Source of the DNA: Vibrio sp. CK2-1
Lineage (GTDB): Bacteria; Pseudomonadota; Gammaproteobacteria; Enterobacterales; Vibrionaceae
NCBI RefSeq assembly: GCF_021726515.1
Contig: NZ_JAKKCJ010000002.1
Span: 496,001 to 560,000, forward strand
Reading direction: 5' to 3'
DNA: 64,000 nt
The notes under the pieces are model-generated. The model was not told where the DNA came from. It did not search any database and saw only the letters and a list, made by a program, of their open reading frames with translations. How positions within the stretch are numbered: position 1 is the first letter of the stretch; the number at the start of each line of letters is the position of its first letter. Position numbers and translations under genes: made by a program. Positions 30,160 to 40,226 of this stretch are shown here, one piece after another.

Positions 30160-30189
30160 AAAACGCCTACTAAAATAAGTAGGCGTTTT
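30160..30189. terminator. Terminator after the first porin
   Basis: 12-bp perfect stem AAAACGCCTACT (30160-30171) with AGTAGGCGTTTT (30178-30189); on the minus strand it ends the porin transcript before dacB. Confidence 0.88.
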
Positions 30190-30222
30190 AAGATTCTTAT
30201 CTAACCTCTAAGAGGTGCTAGA

Positions 30223-31269
30223 TTAGAATGCGTAACGTAGGCCAACTTGGATTTGGTTTTCTGTTTGTGCTTCTGTAGCAGCATCGCTATCAGAAAGAAG
30301 GTTCAACTGGTATGCACCGTATACAGTCGCGTGTTCACCAAAGTAACGAGCGTACTCAAAGTTTACATTGCTCATGTTTAATGCATCGAATTGATCTTCA
30401 TCAGCATCAAAGTAGTTGTAGGTTAGGTTTACGTTGTTATCACCGAAAGTGTAACCTGCGTAAAGGTCAGCAGCGCTGAAATCAGTGTCTGTACCACGAA
30501 CGTCAGCAGTTGAAATTGTACCGCCTTCGTAAGTCGCAGCAACTAAAATGCCGTTTTTCGAGTAACGAGCAGCCGCTGTGTAAGTGTTATTGTCGCCACT
30601 GTCTACAAGGTCTGTACCTGTACCATTTGCATCAGTTTGTGCATAACCTAAACCAAGCTCGATAGCGTCAGTTAGTTTGTATGCAGCAATAACACCGAAA
30701 CCATCAGCATTTTGAGTTACAGGTGTGCCATCTGAATCAGAATCACCTTGTACACTTGCTTGAATAGTTAGCTTTTCAGTGTTGTATGCATAACGTAGAA
30801 CGTTGTTAGCACGGTCAGACGTTGCAACGTTATATTCATTGATGTAACCAGAGAATACTTCAGCCATATCGGTGAAGTTAGTCAGGTAAGTGAATGCGTT
30901 GTCTTGGTGACCGTAAGTTAGCGCACCGTAAGTTTGCGAAGTTACACCAGCGTATAGGTAACGAGTGTTGAATGCAGCATCGTCGCCAACAGGAGCATCA
31001 TCTTCAGTTACTTCAAACTCAGTAAAACCGATGAAAGAGATATCTTCATTTAGCTTTTGTTCACCACCGATGTTCAAACGAACACGTGAAGCATCTTTGT
31101 ATTGGTTATCATCTGCATCAGTTTTGTTTGCATCAGAGAAGTTAGCACGAACTTCAACACGGCCACCCATGTTTAGAGTAGAAGTGTCATCTTTGTAGAT
31201 TGTTGCTGCAGAAGCTGCAGTTGATACTGAAGCAGCGGCCACTGCTAAAGCTAGTAATGTTTTTTTCAT
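30223..31269 (-). CDS. OmpU-type outer-membrane porin, copy A
   Basis: 348-residue general porin: Sec signal peptide (MKKTLLALAVAAASVSTAASA-A), mature N-terminus TIYKDDTSTLNMGGRVEVRA, alternating amphipathic strands of a 16-strand barrel, RVRLNIGGEQ, and C-terminal GLRYAF with the terminal Phe used for Bam-dependent insertion. Strongly acidic loops (e.g. DSDSDG). Located between dacB and greA, the ompU position in V. cholerae. It lies downstream of a second, clearly divergent porin on the same strand, each with its own terminator. Which of the two is the OmpU orthologue cannot be decided by eye. Confidence 0.92.
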   Translation of the reverse strand: MKKTLLALAVAAASVSTAASAATIYKDDTSTLNMGGRVEVRANFSDANKTDADDNQYKDASRVRLNIGGEQKLNEDISFIGFTEFEVTEDDAPVGDDAAFNTRYLYAGVTSQTYGALTYGHQDNAFTYLTNFTDMAEVFSGYINEYNVATSDRANNVLRYAYNTEKLTIQASVQGDSDSDGTPVTQNADGFGVIAAYKLTDAIELGLGYAQTDANGTGTDLVDSGDNNTYTAAARYSKNGILVAATYEGGTISTADVRGTDTDFSAADLYAGYTFGDNNVNLTYNYFDADEDQFDALNMSNVNFEYARYFGEHATVYGAYQLNLLSDSDAATEAQTENQIQVGLRYAF

Positions 31270-31409
31270 TGTATTAATCCTAACTGATTTTTAATTATCC
31301 ATATATAGAATGAAAACCATCCTATGGGGGCGCATTTTACTGCATTTTGCTTTTTAAGCGTAGTAAATTTCGTATTGATTTTAAACAATATTTATAAATT
31401 TATATAAAT

Positions 31410-31440
31410 AAAACGTCTGATTATATCAATCAGACGTTTT
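31410..31440 (-). terminator. Terminator after the second porin
   Basis: 12-bp perfect stem AAAACGTCTGAT (31410-31421) with ATCAGACGTTTT (31429-31440), separating the two porin transcripts. Confidence 0.88.
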
Positions 31441-31481
31441 TAATGTTGCTAAGAGGTTAAAATAGATAGTTATGGTCTATT

Positions 31482-32507
31482 TTAGAATTGGTATAGTAGG
31501 CCTAGACGTACTGAATCTTCTTCGTCAACACCTGCGAATGCTGAATCTTCATCTAGCAGATTGAAGCGGTAAGACATGTAAGCGTATAGGTTATTAGTGA
31601 AGTCATAACCACCGGTTAATTCAGCCCAGTTTTGGTAATCTTCGTCATCCACTTCTTGGTATGAGTAAGTGGCAATCACGCGGAATTGGTTGTCAAATTT
31701 GTATTGACCAGTCGCTTCTACACCTTGGAAATCAACGGCATCGTTACCAATCATTAGACGGTCAATTGATGCGGTTTCACCACCAGTATAAGTCGCACCT
31801 AGGTATAAATGTTCATTAGTGTAGTTTACACCACCAATAATTTGGTACTCATCATCACCTGCTGATGTGGCATTAGAAGAATCACCTTCGTTAGCTGCAT
31901 AACCAAGAGCGAACCCCAGCCCCATTGGAAGAGTGTATTTTGCCGCTACACCATAACCATCAGTGTTATCTGAATCGCCAAGCACAACATCAGCTTTTAC
32001 AACTAAAGCATCATTTAGGAAGTTACCTGTGTACAGGATAGCGTTATTGATTTGCTCATCACCTGCTGTGATAAAGCCTTTTTGGCCACCAGAGTAGGTT
32101 GAGATATCCGACATTTGAGAGATCATTACAGTTGCAGTATCTTGACGACCGAATGAAACATCACCGAATTTAGTGCCTAAACCTGCAAACATGTAACGTT
32201 GAGTGAAGTCACTGCTAGCATCATTGTCACCTGAAGATTTTACGCCTTGCTCTGCTTCATAGAAACCGAAACCAGTTAAACCATCAGTGATTTGAGTTTC
32301 GCCGCCAACGTTTAGACGAAAACGTGAAGCATTGTGCATAGTGCCATCAATTTCATCACCAGAATCAGTACCGATAAAATCACCACGGAACTCTGCGCGA
32401 CCACCGACGTCTAGAGTAGTAGTACCATCTTTATATACGTTAGCTGCTGATGCAGAAGTTGCGGTTGCAGCAGCGGCAATTGCAAGAACTAGAAGTTTTT
32501 TATTCAT
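31482..32507 (-). CDS. OmpU-type outer-membrane porin, copy B
   Basis: 341-residue porin with signal peptide MNKKLLVLAIAAAATATSASA-A and mature start NVYKDGTTTLDVGGRAEFRG; RFRLNVGGETQITDGLTGFGFYEAEQ is closest in style to V. cholerae OmpU (GGRAEAR, GVGFYEGE), and the end YMSYRFNLLDED...LGLLYQF also fits. Trimeric diffusion channel for small hydrophilic solutes. Highly expressed porins of this type are ToxR- and sRNA-controlled in vibrios; the long AT-rich upstream region would suit that, but I see no certain site. Divergent from greA. Confidence 0.92.
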   Translation of the reverse strand: MNKKLLVLAIAAAATATSASAANVYKDGTTTLDVGGRAEFRGDFIGTDSGDEIDGTMHNASRFRLNVGGETQITDGLTGFGFYEAEQGVKSSGDNDASSDFTQRYMFAGLGTKFGDVSFGRQDTATVMISQMSDISTYSGGQKGFITAGDEQINNAILYTGNFLNDALVVKADVVLGDSDNTDGYGVAAKYTLPMGLGFALGYAANEGDSSNATSAGDDEYQIIGGVNYTNEHLYLGATYTGGETASIDRLMIGNDAVDFQGVEATGQYKFDNQFRVIATYSYQEVDDEDYQNWAELTGGYDFTNNLYAYMSYRFNLLDEDSAFAGVDEEDSVRLGLLYQF

Positions 32508-33075
32508 TGTATTAATCCTAATCGTTTAATTGATTAAAGTTGGTAGTTTAGTGACTACTCTATAACTTTTGTTTGTATACACGCTTGTTGCATACATGGG
32601 TTTTATTTTATCCAACTAATATATAGTGCATATATTGATAGCTGGCAGAAATAATTGCTGCATGTGTTGTACCGTGTAAGTTCCCGCTCAAGATAGTCAA
32701 ATGATCTCAAAATACCTAAAAATCATAGCTTTCACCTCGGTTTTAGTTTTTTAATGTTGTATTTTTTATTTTATTCAATGGCTTATGTTGGTGGTTTTGG
32801 TTTTGTGATGGGGGTCTCAAGTTTGATTTTTTTAGATTTTCGCCGCGAAATTAGCTAAAAATAGTTGTGTTTTAGAAAAAAGTTAAAGTTTTAAAAGTGC
32901 CTGTATTTTCAATGAAATGTGATTGAGATCTTATTTTTATAGTGACGAAATAACCAAGTTTAATTACACTAGTTGCCAATTAAATATTCTAACGGCACCT
33001 ACTCAGCAATAAGTTGAGTGGGTATTTTTTGTCTGAGGTTCGCTCTTTGGAGTTGAAGTCGGAGTGAGGTTTAAA
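32508..33075. other. Divergent control region between porin B and greA
   Basis: 568 bp, very AT-rich, with no supportable ORF. The left part holds the leader and promoter of porin B (minus strand). The right part holds candidate greA promoters: GTGACG (32942-32947), 17 bp, TACACT (32965-32970) is the better one; TATAGT at 32938-32943 is another -10-like hexamer. Confidence 0.5.
32997..33030 (+). terminator. Terminator inside the greA leader
   Basis: ACCTACTCA (32997-33005) pairs with TGAGTGGGT (33015-33023), one mismatch, followed by ATTTTTT. It lies 46 bp upstream of the greA start codon and just downstream of the candidate promoter, so most transcripts would end here. E. coli greA has a comparable leader terminator that yields the GraL small RNA. 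Confidence 0.7.
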
Positions 33076-33549
33076 ATGGATAAAGTCCCAATGACCGTGT
33101 GTGGTGAGCAATTACTACGTACAGAATTAGAAGCATTATTAAAGCGCCGCCCATTGATCTCGGCGGCAATTGCCGAAGCGCGAGAATTAGGTGATTTAAA
33201 GGAAAATGCTGAATACCATGCTGCCCGTGAAGAACAAGGCATTTGTGAAGCTCAGATCCGCGATATTGAGTATAAGTTGTCTGTTGCTCAAGTAATTGAT
33301 GTATCCAAAATGGACAATACCGGAAAAGTTATTTTTGGAACGACGGTAACCTTGCTTGATATTGATACTGACAAAGAAGTGAAATATAAAATTGTCGGTG
33401 ACGATGAAGCAGATATCAAAGCAGGTAAAATTTCAGTAAGCTCTCCGATTGCTCGTGGTTTAATTGGCAAAATGGAAGGTGATGAAGTAGTTATCTCAAC
33501 TCCTGGTGGAGATAAAGACTTCGAAATTACTCAGGTAGATTATATTTAA
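33076..33549 (+). CDS. greA: Transcription elongation factor GreA
   Basis: 157-residue factor that inserts its coiled coil into the RNA polymerase secondary channel and stimulates cleavage of backtracked RNA. N-terminal coiled coil with the acidic tip [23 protein letters not shown] (Asp/Glu catalytic pair) and C-terminal FKBP-like domain ([20 protein letters not shown]). I start at ATG 33076 (MDKVPMT), matching the family; an in-frame GTG at 33064 would add four residues. Confidence 0.97.
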   Translation: MDKVPMTVCGEQLLRTELEALLKRRPLISAAIAEARELGDLKENAEYHAAREEQGICEAQIRDIEYKLSVAQVIDVSKMDNTGKVIFGTTVTLLDIDTDKEVKYKIVGDDEADIKAGKISVSSPIARGLIGKMEGDEVVISTPGGDKDFEITQVDYI

Positions 33550-33575
33550 GCATCTAGAGTAAAGTGTGTGATTGA

Positions 33576-33602
33576 AAAAGCCGCAGTTGATGCGGCTTTT
33601 TT
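33576..33602 (+). terminator. greA terminator
   Basis: AAAAGCCGCA (33576-33585) pairs with TGCGGCTTTT (33591-33600), GTTGA loop, with extra Ts. Confidence 0.93.
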
Positions 33603-33604
33603 GT

Positions 33605-33685
33605 TGCTCGAGCGATACGAGTCTCTCGTTACAAGGGAACGGCTCTTCTCGAGCCACGAGCAGCGGAGCGCACGAGAATCGATAA
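33605..33685. repeat. CGAG-rich intergenic repeat, locus 4 (greA/yhbY)
   Basis: GCTCGAGCGATACGAG at the left and CGAGCCACGAGCAGCGGAGC at the right (about 33647-33670), between the two convergent terminators. The right part is nearly identical to the right arm of locus 5 (CGAGCCACGAGCAGCGCAGC). Confidence 0.65.
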
Positions 33686-33688
33686 ACG

Positions 33689-33716
33689 AAAAAAAAAGAT
33701 CGCACTAGGCGATCTT
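33689..33716 (-). terminator. yhbY terminator
   Basis: AAGATCGC (33696-33703) pairs with GCGATCTT (33709-33716); the A-run at 33689-33697 gives the U-tract on the minus strand. Confidence 0.85.
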
Positions 33717-33751
33717 CTATTTGAAATCAATTGAAAACAGCAAGTAAGTGA

Positions 33752-34048
33752 TTACTTACGAGGGATCTCAATTTTACGCTGCTCGCTTTGACGGAATAAA
33801 ACCAAAACTTTACCAATGGTTTGTACTTTTTCCGCTTTAGTTTCACGAACAATGGCGTCTATAATTAGTGACTTGGTTTCACGGTCTTCAGAAGCGACTT
33901 TGACTTTAATCAGCTCGTGATGGTCAAGTGCAAGCTCAATTTCCGCAAGAACAGCTTCAGTCAATCCATTTGCGCCCATTAGCACGACAGGTTTTAAACT
34001 GTGAGCTAGTCCTTTCAAGTGCTGCTTTTGTTTGGTGCTTAGGTTCAT
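33752..34048 (-). CDS. yhbY: RNA-binding protein YhbY (CRM domain)
   Basis: 98-residue single CRM-domain protein that associates with the 50S ribosomal precursor. Signatures: LSTKQKQHLKGLAHSLKPVVLMGANGLTEAVLAEIELALDHHELIKVKV with the GxxG-type loop, and TIGKVLVLFRQS near the end. Divergent from rlmE and convergent with greA, the gene order also seen in E. coli. Confidence 0.95.
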   Translation of the reverse strand: MNLSTKQKQHLKGLAHSLKPVVLMGANGLTEAVLAEIELALDHHELIKVKVASEDRETKSLIIDAIVRETKAEKVQTIGKVLVLFRQSEQRKIEIPRK

Positions 34049-34230
34049 TGTGCGGCCATTTTTTTATAGTATAAGGGTTGAAAACATCTATTTTAGCGCC
34101 ATCTATTGTGGAAGACTATATTTTCCGTAATAGTTTTTATTAATCGCAACGGCTCTTGTGATGTTTTCTGCAGTAGCTGAAGCTTCCCACCACACTGTGT
34201 AGGAAGTGTTGAATAATCAGTAGGAATAAA

Positions 34231-34860
34231 ATGAGTAAGAAAAAACACTCGGCCAGTTCTGGTCGTTGGTTACAAGAGCATTTTGATGATAAATATGTAG
34301 CGGAAGCCCAAAAGCGCGGCTACCGTTCACGTGCTATTTTCAAAATTGAAGAGATTCAAGAGAAAGATAAACTCTTAAAACCTGGAATGACGGTAGTAGA
34401 TTTAGGCGCTGCACCTGGCGGCTGGTCTCAATATGCTGCTGAAATTGTAGGCGATGATGGGCAAGTAATAGCTTGTGACATTTTATCTATGGATTCGATC
34501 GTAGGCGTTAGCTTTCTTCAAGGGGATTTTCGTGAAGAAGCCGTGTTAGAAGCCTTACTAGAACGCATTCAACCTGATATGGTGGATGTAGTAATGTCTG
34601 ACATGGCTCCTAATATGAGTGGAAATCTTGCGGTAGACCAACCAAGAGCTATGTATTTAGTTGAATTAGCGTTGGATATGTGTCGACAAGTTCTAGCTCC
34701 TGATGGTAGTTTTGTGGTTAAGGTATTCCAAGGCGAAGGCTTTGATCAGTACGTCAAAGATGTACGAGAAATGTTTAAAGCTGTAAAAATTCGTAAACCA
34801 GACTCTTCACGTGCGCGTTCTCGTGAGGTATATATCGTAGCTACAGGATATAAACTGTAG
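34231..34860 (+). CDS. rlmE: 23S rRNA 2'-O-ribose U2552 methyltransferase RlmE
   Basis: 209-residue heat-shock-linked SAM methyltransferase (FtsJ/RrmJ) that modifies the A-loop of 23S rRNA late in 50S assembly. Catalytic tetrad regions: [14 protein letters not shown] (Lys), [13 protein letters not shown] (SAM motif), SDMAPNMSG (Asp) and [12 protein letters not shown] (Lys), with a C-terminal [11 protein letters not shown]. It is 40 nt upstream of ftsH, with which it forms the conserved rlmE-ftsH operon. Confidence 0.97.
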   Translation: MSKKKHSASSGRWLQEHFDDKYVAEAQKRGYRSRAIFKIEEIQEKDKLLKPGMTVVDLGAAPGGWSQYAAEIVGDDGQVIACDILSMDSIVGVSFLQGDFREEAVLEALLERIQPDMVDVVMSDMAPNMSGNLAVDQPRAMYLVELALDMCRQVLAPDGSFVVKVFQGEGFDQYVKDVREMFKAVKIRKPDSSRARSREVYIVATGYKL

Positions 34861-34900
34861 TAATCTACTTTTAATTAATAGTGACCGAGAGGCTGACACC

Positions 34901-36889
34901 TTGAGTGACATGGCAAAAAATTTAATTTTATGGCTAGTAATCGCCGTAGTTTTGATGTCAGTTTTCCAGAGCTTTGGGCCTGGGGACAGTAACGGAAAAG
35001 CGATTGATTACACATCCTTTGTAAAAGACGTTGGTCAAGGCCAAGTTCGTGAGGCAAAGTTCAAGGATAGAGAAATTACCTTTGTTCGAACTGATAATTC
35101 TCGCAATGTAACTTATATGCCGGTTTATGATGATAAGCTTCTCGACGATCTTATTAACCAAAATGTGAAAGTATCGGGTACACCACCTGAGCAACAAAGC
35201 CTATTAGGTACTATCTTCATTTCTTGGTTCCCTATGATCTTATTGATCGGGGTGTGGATTTTCTTCATGCGACAAATGCAAGGCGGCGGTGGCAAAGGTG
35301 CTATGTCGTTTGGTAAGAGTAAAGCTCGCATGATGGGTGAAGAGCAAATCAAAACGACTTTTGCAGACGTTGCTGGTTGTGATGAAGCAAAAGAAGACGT
35401 AAAAGAGCTGGTTGATTACTTACGCGACCCAAGCCGTTTCCAAAAGCTTGGTGGTAAAATTCCAACAGGCGTATTGATGGTTGGTCCTCCAGGTACAGGT
35501 AAAACTTTATTGGCGAAAGCGATTGCCGGTGAAGCGAAAGTACCATTCTTTACTATTTCTGGTTCTGATTTCGTAGAAATGTTCGTTGGTGTTGGTGCAT
35601 CTCGTGTACGTGACATGTTCGAGCAAGCGAAAAAAGCATCACCATGTATCATCTTCATTGATGAAATCGATGCCGTAGGTCGTCAACGTGGCGCTGGTGT
35701 GGGTGGTGGTCATGATGAACGTGAACAAACACTAAACCAAATGCTAGTTGAGATGGATGGTTTTGAAGGTAACGAGGGTATTATCGTTATTGCGGCAACT
35801 AACCGCCCTGACGTACTAGACCCAGCATTACTTCGTCCTGGTCGTTTTGACCGCCAAGTTGTGGTTGGTTTACCAGACGTTCGTGGTCGTGAACAAATTC
35901 TGAAAGTACACATGCGTAAAGTACCGCTAGCTGAAAATGTTGAGCCGTCACTGATTGCACGTGGTACACCTGGCTTCTCAGGTGCCGATCTTGCAAACCT
36001 AGTAAACGAGGCTGCATTGTTTGCTGCGCGTGGTAACAAGCGTAATGTTTCTATGGTTGAGTTTGAGCTTGCTAAAGACAAAATCATGATGGGCGCAGAG
36101 CGTCGTTCAATGGTATTGACTGAAGAAACCAAAGCATCGACTGCATACCACGAAGCGGGTCATGCGATTGTTGGTCGTTTAGTTCCTGAGCACGATCCAG
36201 TTTATAAAGTCTCAATTATTCCACGTGGCCGTGCATTAGGTGTGACCATGTACTTACCAGAGCAAGATCGTGTAAGTATGTCTCGCCAGCATTTAGAGTC
36301 TATGATTTCTAGCCTTTATGGTGGTCGTTTGGCGGAAGAGCTTATTTATGGCTCAGAAAAAGTATCGACAGGTGCTTCTAACGATATTGAACGTGCGACT
36401 GATATTGCTCGTAAGATGGTGACTCAGTGGGGCTTCTCTGAAAAACTTGGTCCTTTGCTTTATGCAGAAGATGAAGGTGAAGTATTCCTAGGTCGTTCGG
36501 TTACACAAACTAAGCATATGTCTGATGACACTGTTCGTTTGATTGACCAAGAAGTTCGAGCGTTGATTGACCGTAACTATGAGCGCGCGAAGAAAATCTT
36601 AGAAGACAATATGGATATCATGCATGCAATGAAAGATGCATTGATGAAATATGAAACGATTGATGCTGGTCAAATTGATGACTTAATGAATCGCTCTGAG
36701 ACAGTTCGCCCACCTCAAGGTTGGACGGATAGCGAAGTGAAACCTGCAGAGCCGACTGCTAAGGCACCAGATGCCAAAGTAGAAGAAGATAAGGTAGAAG
36801 AAACCAAGTCTGAAGAAGCTAAAGGTGAAGCGAAGCCTGATTCTGAACAGTCACAAGATGACAATGAATCAAAAAATAAAGATTCATAA
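34901..36889 (+). CDS. ftsH: ATP-dependent zinc metalloprotease FtsH
   Basis: Hexameric inner-membrane AAA protease that degrades membrane and regulatory proteins. 662 residues: TM1 (~7-24), periplasmic domain, TM2 (~106-124), Walker A GPPGTGKT (~195), Walker [15 protein letters not shown] region, and zinc motif HEAGH at residue ~417. The start is TTG 34901, because GAGAGG stands 8 nt before it; ATG 34910 would have an overly long spacing. The tail after ~620 is a long acidic, Glu/Lys/Asp-rich segment unlike the E. coli tail. Confidence 0.98.
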   Translation: MSDMAKNLILWLVIAVVLMSVFQSFGPGDSNGKAIDYTSFVKDVGQGQVREAKFKDREITFVRTDNSRNVTYMPVYDDKLLDDLINQNVKVSGTPPEQQSLLGTIFISWFPMILLIGVWIFFMRQMQGGGGKGAMSFGKSKARMMGEEQIKTTFADVAGCDEAKEDVKELVDYLRDPSRFQKLGGKIPTGVLMVGPPGTGKTLLAKAIAGEAKVPFFTISGSDFVEMFVGVGASRVRDMFEQAKKASPCIIFIDEIDAVGRQRGAGVGGGHDEREQTLNQMLVEMDGFEGNEGIIVIAATNRPDVLDPALLRPGRFDRQVVVGLPDVRGREQILKVHMRKVPLAENVEPSLIARGTPGFSGADLANLVNEAALFAARGNKRNVSMVEFELAKDKIMMGAERRSMVLTEETKASTAYHEAGHAIVGRLVPEHDPVYKVSIIPRGRALGVTMYLPEQDRVSMSRQHLESMISSLYGGRLAEELIYGSEKVSTGASNDIERATDIARKMVTQWGFSEKLGPLLYAEDEGEVFLGRSVTQTKHMSDDTVRLIDQEVRALIDRNYERAKKILEDNMDIMHAMKDALMKYETIDAGQIDDLMNRSETVRPPQGWTDSEVKPAEPTAKAPDAKVEEDKVEETKSEEAKGEAKPDSEQSQDDNESKNKDS

Positions 36890-36907
36890 GCTTTAATAAG
36901 CATACTC

Positions 36908-36934
36908 AAGCCCTGATGAAAGTCGGGGCTTTTT
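36908..36934 (+). terminator. Terminator between ftsH and folP
   Basis: AAGCCCTGA (36908-36916) pairs with TCGGGGCTT (36923-36931), followed by Ts. Confidence 0.85.
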
Positions 36935-37017
36935 GCTTTCTATCCTATACCAGATTAATCTACATCTTATTTAAGTGAAGCTGAGGTTATTTGCCTCCTA
37001 CCTCTCCTAAGTAAATC

Positions 37018-37866
37018 GTGAGTAATATTCTTGCTATGAAATTAATTTCTAATCACAAACAACTTGATCTCAGCCGTCCTCAAATCATGGGGATTTTAAA
37101 TGCCACGCCTGATTCTTTCTCTGATGGTGGCAAGTTTAATCAACTTGATAAAGCGCTCTTACAAGTTGACGCTATGATAGCTGCCGGTGCGACTATTATT
37201 GATATTGGCGGTGAGTCGACGCGCCCTGGGGCAAAAGAAGTATCATTAGAAGATGAATTAAATCGTGTCATTCCACTAGTGAAAGCGATTCGTCAAAAAT
37301 CTGATGTTTGGATCTCTATTGATACCAGTAAAGCGGAAGTGATGAAGCAAAGCATCGAATGTGGTGCAGATATTATCAATGATGTGCGCTCTCTTAGCTT
37401 ACCAGGCGCACTAGATGTCGTTGCCAAAGCAAATATCCCTGTATGTATTATGCACATGCAAGGCGAGCCTAAAACTATGCAAGATAACCCTGAGTATCAG
37501 GACGTATTACAAGATGTCGATGATTTTCTGATTCAGCGTATCGATGAGTGTGTTACGGCAGGAATTAAGCGCGAGAACATTATTATTGATCCAGGTTTTG
37601 GTTTTGGTAAAACTTTAGCGCATAATTACCATTTACTGGCAAACCTTGAACGTTTTCATCAATATAAATTACCGATTCTTGCTGGAATGTCGAGAAAGTC
37701 CATGGTATCGAAAGCCTTGAATAAGCCAACTAGTGAATGCGTTACAGGCAGTGTGGTTTGCGCGACACTCGCCGCTCAGCAAGGGGCTCAAATTATTCGA
37801 GTCCATGACGTACAAGAAACTCAAGATGCGATGCGTATTCTTGAAATGATCCAAACTAATCAATAA
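37018..37866 (+). CDS. folP: Dihydropteroate synthase
   Basis: Condenses p-aminobenzoate with dihydropterin pyrophosphate in folate synthesis; the sulfonamide target. 282 residues as a TIM barrel with IMGILNATPDSFSDGGKF, IDIGGESTRPGA, INDVRSLSLPGA, IMHMQGEPKTMQ and DPGFGFGKTLAHN, all complete. The start is uncertain: GTG 37018 gives the longer form, ATG 37036 (MKLISNHK) matches the E. coli N-terminus better; neither has a strong ribosome site. Upstream of glmM as in E. coli. Confidence 0.96.
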   Translation: MSNILAMKLISNHKQLDLSRPQIMGILNATPDSFSDGGKFNQLDKALLQVDAMIAAGATIIDIGGESTRPGAKEVSLEDELNRVIPLVKAIRQKSDVWISIDTSKAEVMKQSIECGADIINDVRSLSLPGALDVVAKANIPVCIMHMQGEPKTMQDNPEYQDVLQDVDDFLIQRIDECVTAGIKRENIIIDPGFGFGKTLAHNYHLLANLERFHQYKLPILAGMSRKSMVSKALNKPTSECVTGSVVCATLAAQQGAQIIRVHDVQETQDAMRILEMIQTNQ

Positions 37867-37934
37867 TTCAATTTAATTAATGGTGATTTTTTATATTTGC
37901 CATTAATAAGCCGTTTGAAGAATAAGGACAAATC

Positions 37935-39272
37935 ATGTCAACGAGAAAATATTTTGGTACCGATGGTGTACGTGGCAAAGTTGGTGACTATCCAATTACC
38001 CCTGACTTTGTATTAAAGCTAGGTTGGGCAGCAGGTCGCGTATTAGCCAAACAAGGCACCAAGCAAGTTATTATTGGTAAAGATACTCGTATTTCTGGCT
38101 ATATGCTGGAATCGGCATTAGAAGCGGGTCTGGCTGCAGCAGGGTTAAAAGCGATCTTAACTGGCCCAATGCCAACACCAGCCGTTGCTTATTTAACACA
38201 AACATTCCGCGCAGAAGCGGGCATTGTGATCTCGGCATCTCATAATCCTTATTATGATAACGGCATTAAGTTCTTTTCATCGGAAGGCACTAAATTACCG
38301 GATGATATTGAACTGGCGATTGAAGCAGAACTTGAAAAAGATATCGAATGTGTTGAATCTGCGATGTTAGGTAAAGCTAAGCGTATGGTCGATGCTGCAG
38401 GTCGTTATATTGAATTTTGTAAGAGTACTTTCCCTAATGAATTAAGCTTGAAAGGCTTAAAAATTGTTGTCGATTGTGCGCATGGTGCGACCTATCACAT
38501 TGCTCCGAGTGTCTTTACCGAATTAGGTGCTGATGTTATTGCAATGGGCTGTGAGCCAAATGGCTTGAATATTAATGACCAAGTTGGTGCAACAGATGTT
38601 CGTGCTCTACAACAACGTGTTATTGATGAAAAAGCTGATCTAGGCTTAGCATTTGATGGCGACGGTGACCGAATCATCATGGTTGATGAGCTTGGTAATA
38701 AAATTGATGGTGACCAGATCGCTTATATCATTGCTCGTGATGCACTGCGTCGTGGTGAGCTGAAAGGTGGGGTAGTCGGTACTTTGATGACTAACCTTGG
38801 CATGGAAAACGGCTTGAAACAGCTAGGTATCCCTTTTGTTCGTTCAAAAGTCGGCGACCGTTACGTGATGGAACAGTTATTAGAAAAAGGCTGGAAAATT
38901 GGCGCAGAGAACTCGGGCCATGTTATTTTGCTTGATAAAGTGACAACGGGTGATGCGATTGTTGCCGCGCTACAAGTGCTCGCTTCAGTTGTAGGCAGTA
39001 AACTATCACTTAGTGCCTTAGCATCAGGAATGACGCTATATCCGCAAGTTTTAGTGAATGTACGTTTCGCGGGTGATAGCGATCCACTGCAAAACCAAGC
39101 AGTACTAGATTCAGTTAAAGACGTTGAATCTAAATTAGGTGATAAAGGCCGAGTACTATTACGCAAATCAGGTACTGAACCACTGATCCGAGTCATGGTT
39201 GAAGGTGAAGATGCACAGCTGGTTGAATCTTCGGCGAATGCGATTGCTGAAAAAGTAAAAGAGAATTGCTAA
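37935..39272 (+). CDS. glmM: Phosphoglucosamine mutase
   Basis: Converts glucosamine-6-phosphate to glucosamine-1-phosphate for UDP-GlcNAc, peptidoglycan and LPS. 445 residues in the alpha-D-phosphohexomutase family: active-site [16 protein letters not shown] with phosphorylated Ser102, metal loop DGDGDR (~residue 240), and phosphate-binding [15 protein letters not shown] near the C-terminus. AAGGA ribosome site; part of ftsH-folP-glmM-secG. Confidence 0.98.
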   Translation: MSTRKYFGTDGVRGKVGDYPITPDFVLKLGWAAGRVLAKQGTKQVIIGKDTRISGYMLESALEAGLAAAGLKAILTGPMPTPAVAYLTQTFRAEAGIVISASHNPYYDNGIKFFSSEGTKLPDDIELAIEAELEKDIECVESAMLGKAKRMVDAAGRYIEFCKSTFPNELSLKGLKIVVDCAHGATYHIAPSVFTELGADVIAMGCEPNGLNINDQVGATDVRALQQRVIDEKADLGLAFDGDGDRIIMVDELGNKIDGDQIAYIIARDALRRGELKGGVVGTLMTNLGMENGLKQLGIPFVRSKVGDRYVMEQLLEKGWKIGAENSGHVILLDKVTTGDAIVAALQVLASVVGSKLSLSALASGMTLYPQVLVNVRFAGDSDPLQNQAVLDSVKDVESKLGDKGRVLLRKSGTEPLIRVMVEGEDAQLVESSANAIAEKVKENC

Positions 39273-39484
39273 AACAGCTTAAGGCTGGTGGTGAATCGCC
39301 GCTGGCCTGTTTATTGTTGTTTTGTCCCTTTTTTAATCGTTTGAACCGCAAGTTATACTTTTTTGGCAATTTTCACTTGTCAGTTAGTGTTGCTTTGGTT
39401 AGTATCACTGCGCCTCATTAGGGAGGTGCGTTATTGTTTTTAATCAAAAGCAATAGCTCAGAAATTTAGAACATAGGTGGAAAA

Positions 39485-39829
39485 ATGTTAACAGTTCTAC
39501 TTGTGATTTATCTACTGGTTGCGCTTGGTGTAATTGGCCTAGTGTTGATTCAGCAAGGTAAAGGCGCAGACATGGGAGCCTCTTTCGGGGCTGGAGCATC
39601 AAATACAGTATTTGGCTCTGGTGGCTCAGGTAATTTCCTTACCCGTTCAACAGCGATTTTCGCAACAATTTTCTTTATCATTAGTTTGGTTCTTGGCCAT
39701 ATGTCAACGGCGAAGCATGAATCTAAGTTTGCTGCACCACAGTTAAGTGTTGAGCAGAAGACTGATAATGAACAAGTTGCTACTGATGAAATTCCAGCGC
39801 CTAAGAGCGGTGACGAAATTCCTCAGTAA
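39485..39829 (+). CDS. secG: Protein translocase subunit SecG
   Basis: 114-residue inner-membrane subunit of SecYEG with two hydrophobic helices (residues ~2-22 and ~54-73) flanking the conserved cytoplasmic segment [31 protein letters not shown]. The hydrophilic C-terminal tail ([10 protein letters not shown] onward, ~40 residues) is longer than strictly needed for function. Followed by tRNA-Leu, as in E. coli. Confidence 0.96.
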   Translation: MLTVLLVIYLLVALGVIGLVLIQQGKGADMGASFGAGASNTVFGSGGSGNFLTRSTAIFATIFFIISLVLGHMSTAKHESKFAAPQLSVEQKTDNEQVATDEIPAPKSGDEIPQ

Positions 39830-39867
39830 TTGTTACTCTGGTAACAGTTATTCTTAATAAGAATATT

Positions 39868-39952
39868 GCCGAGATGGTGAAATTGGTAGACACGCTAGCA
39901 TGAGGTGCTAGTGCCTTATGGTGTGGGGGTTCAAGTCCCCCTCTCGGCACCA
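39868..39952 (+). tRNA. tRNA-Leu (GAG)
   Basis: 85-nt class II tRNA; acceptor GCCGAGA/TCTCGGC, anticodon stem CTAGC/GCTAG with loop ATGAGGT giving GAG, variable arm and encoded CCA. Position between secG and the initiator tRNA equals E. coli leuU. Confidence 0.96.
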
Positions 39953-39965
39953 TTGTTTGTAAAAC

Positions 39966-39993
39966 TTGTAATGTCTATTGCAGCGAGTATAAT
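39966..39993 (+). promoter_or_regulatory. Promoter of the initiator tRNA gene
   Basis: TTGTAA (39966-39971), 16-bp spacer, TATAAT (39988-39993), then GCGCTCAG, 26 nt upstream of tRNA-fMet. Confidence 0.65.
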
Positions 39994-40019
39994 GCGCTCA
40001 GATAGAAAGCAAAATCGGA

Positions 40020-40096
<77 letters not shown>

Positions 40097-40146
40097 ATCC
40101 TTTACAGGATATGCTGTTATAAGTTTTCGTGTTAAAAGTCTGACTT

Positions 40147-40174
40147 TTGACACAGCTAAGCTAAAATATATGCT
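40147..40174 (+). promoter_or_regulatory. Possible second promoter of the rimP-nusA operon
   Basis: TTGACA (40147-40152), 16 bp, TATGCT (40169-40174), between the initiator tRNA and the first leader terminator. Confidence 0.45.
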
Positions 40175-40200
40175 TAGTAATATCAGGGTCCAGCAATAAA

Positions 40201-40226
40201 AAACCCCGACTTATCGGGGTTTTTTA
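40201..40226 (+). terminator. First leader terminator before rimP
   Basis: AAACCCCGA (40201-40209) pairs with TCGGGGTTT (40214-40222), CTTA loop, then Ts. Confidence 0.92.
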
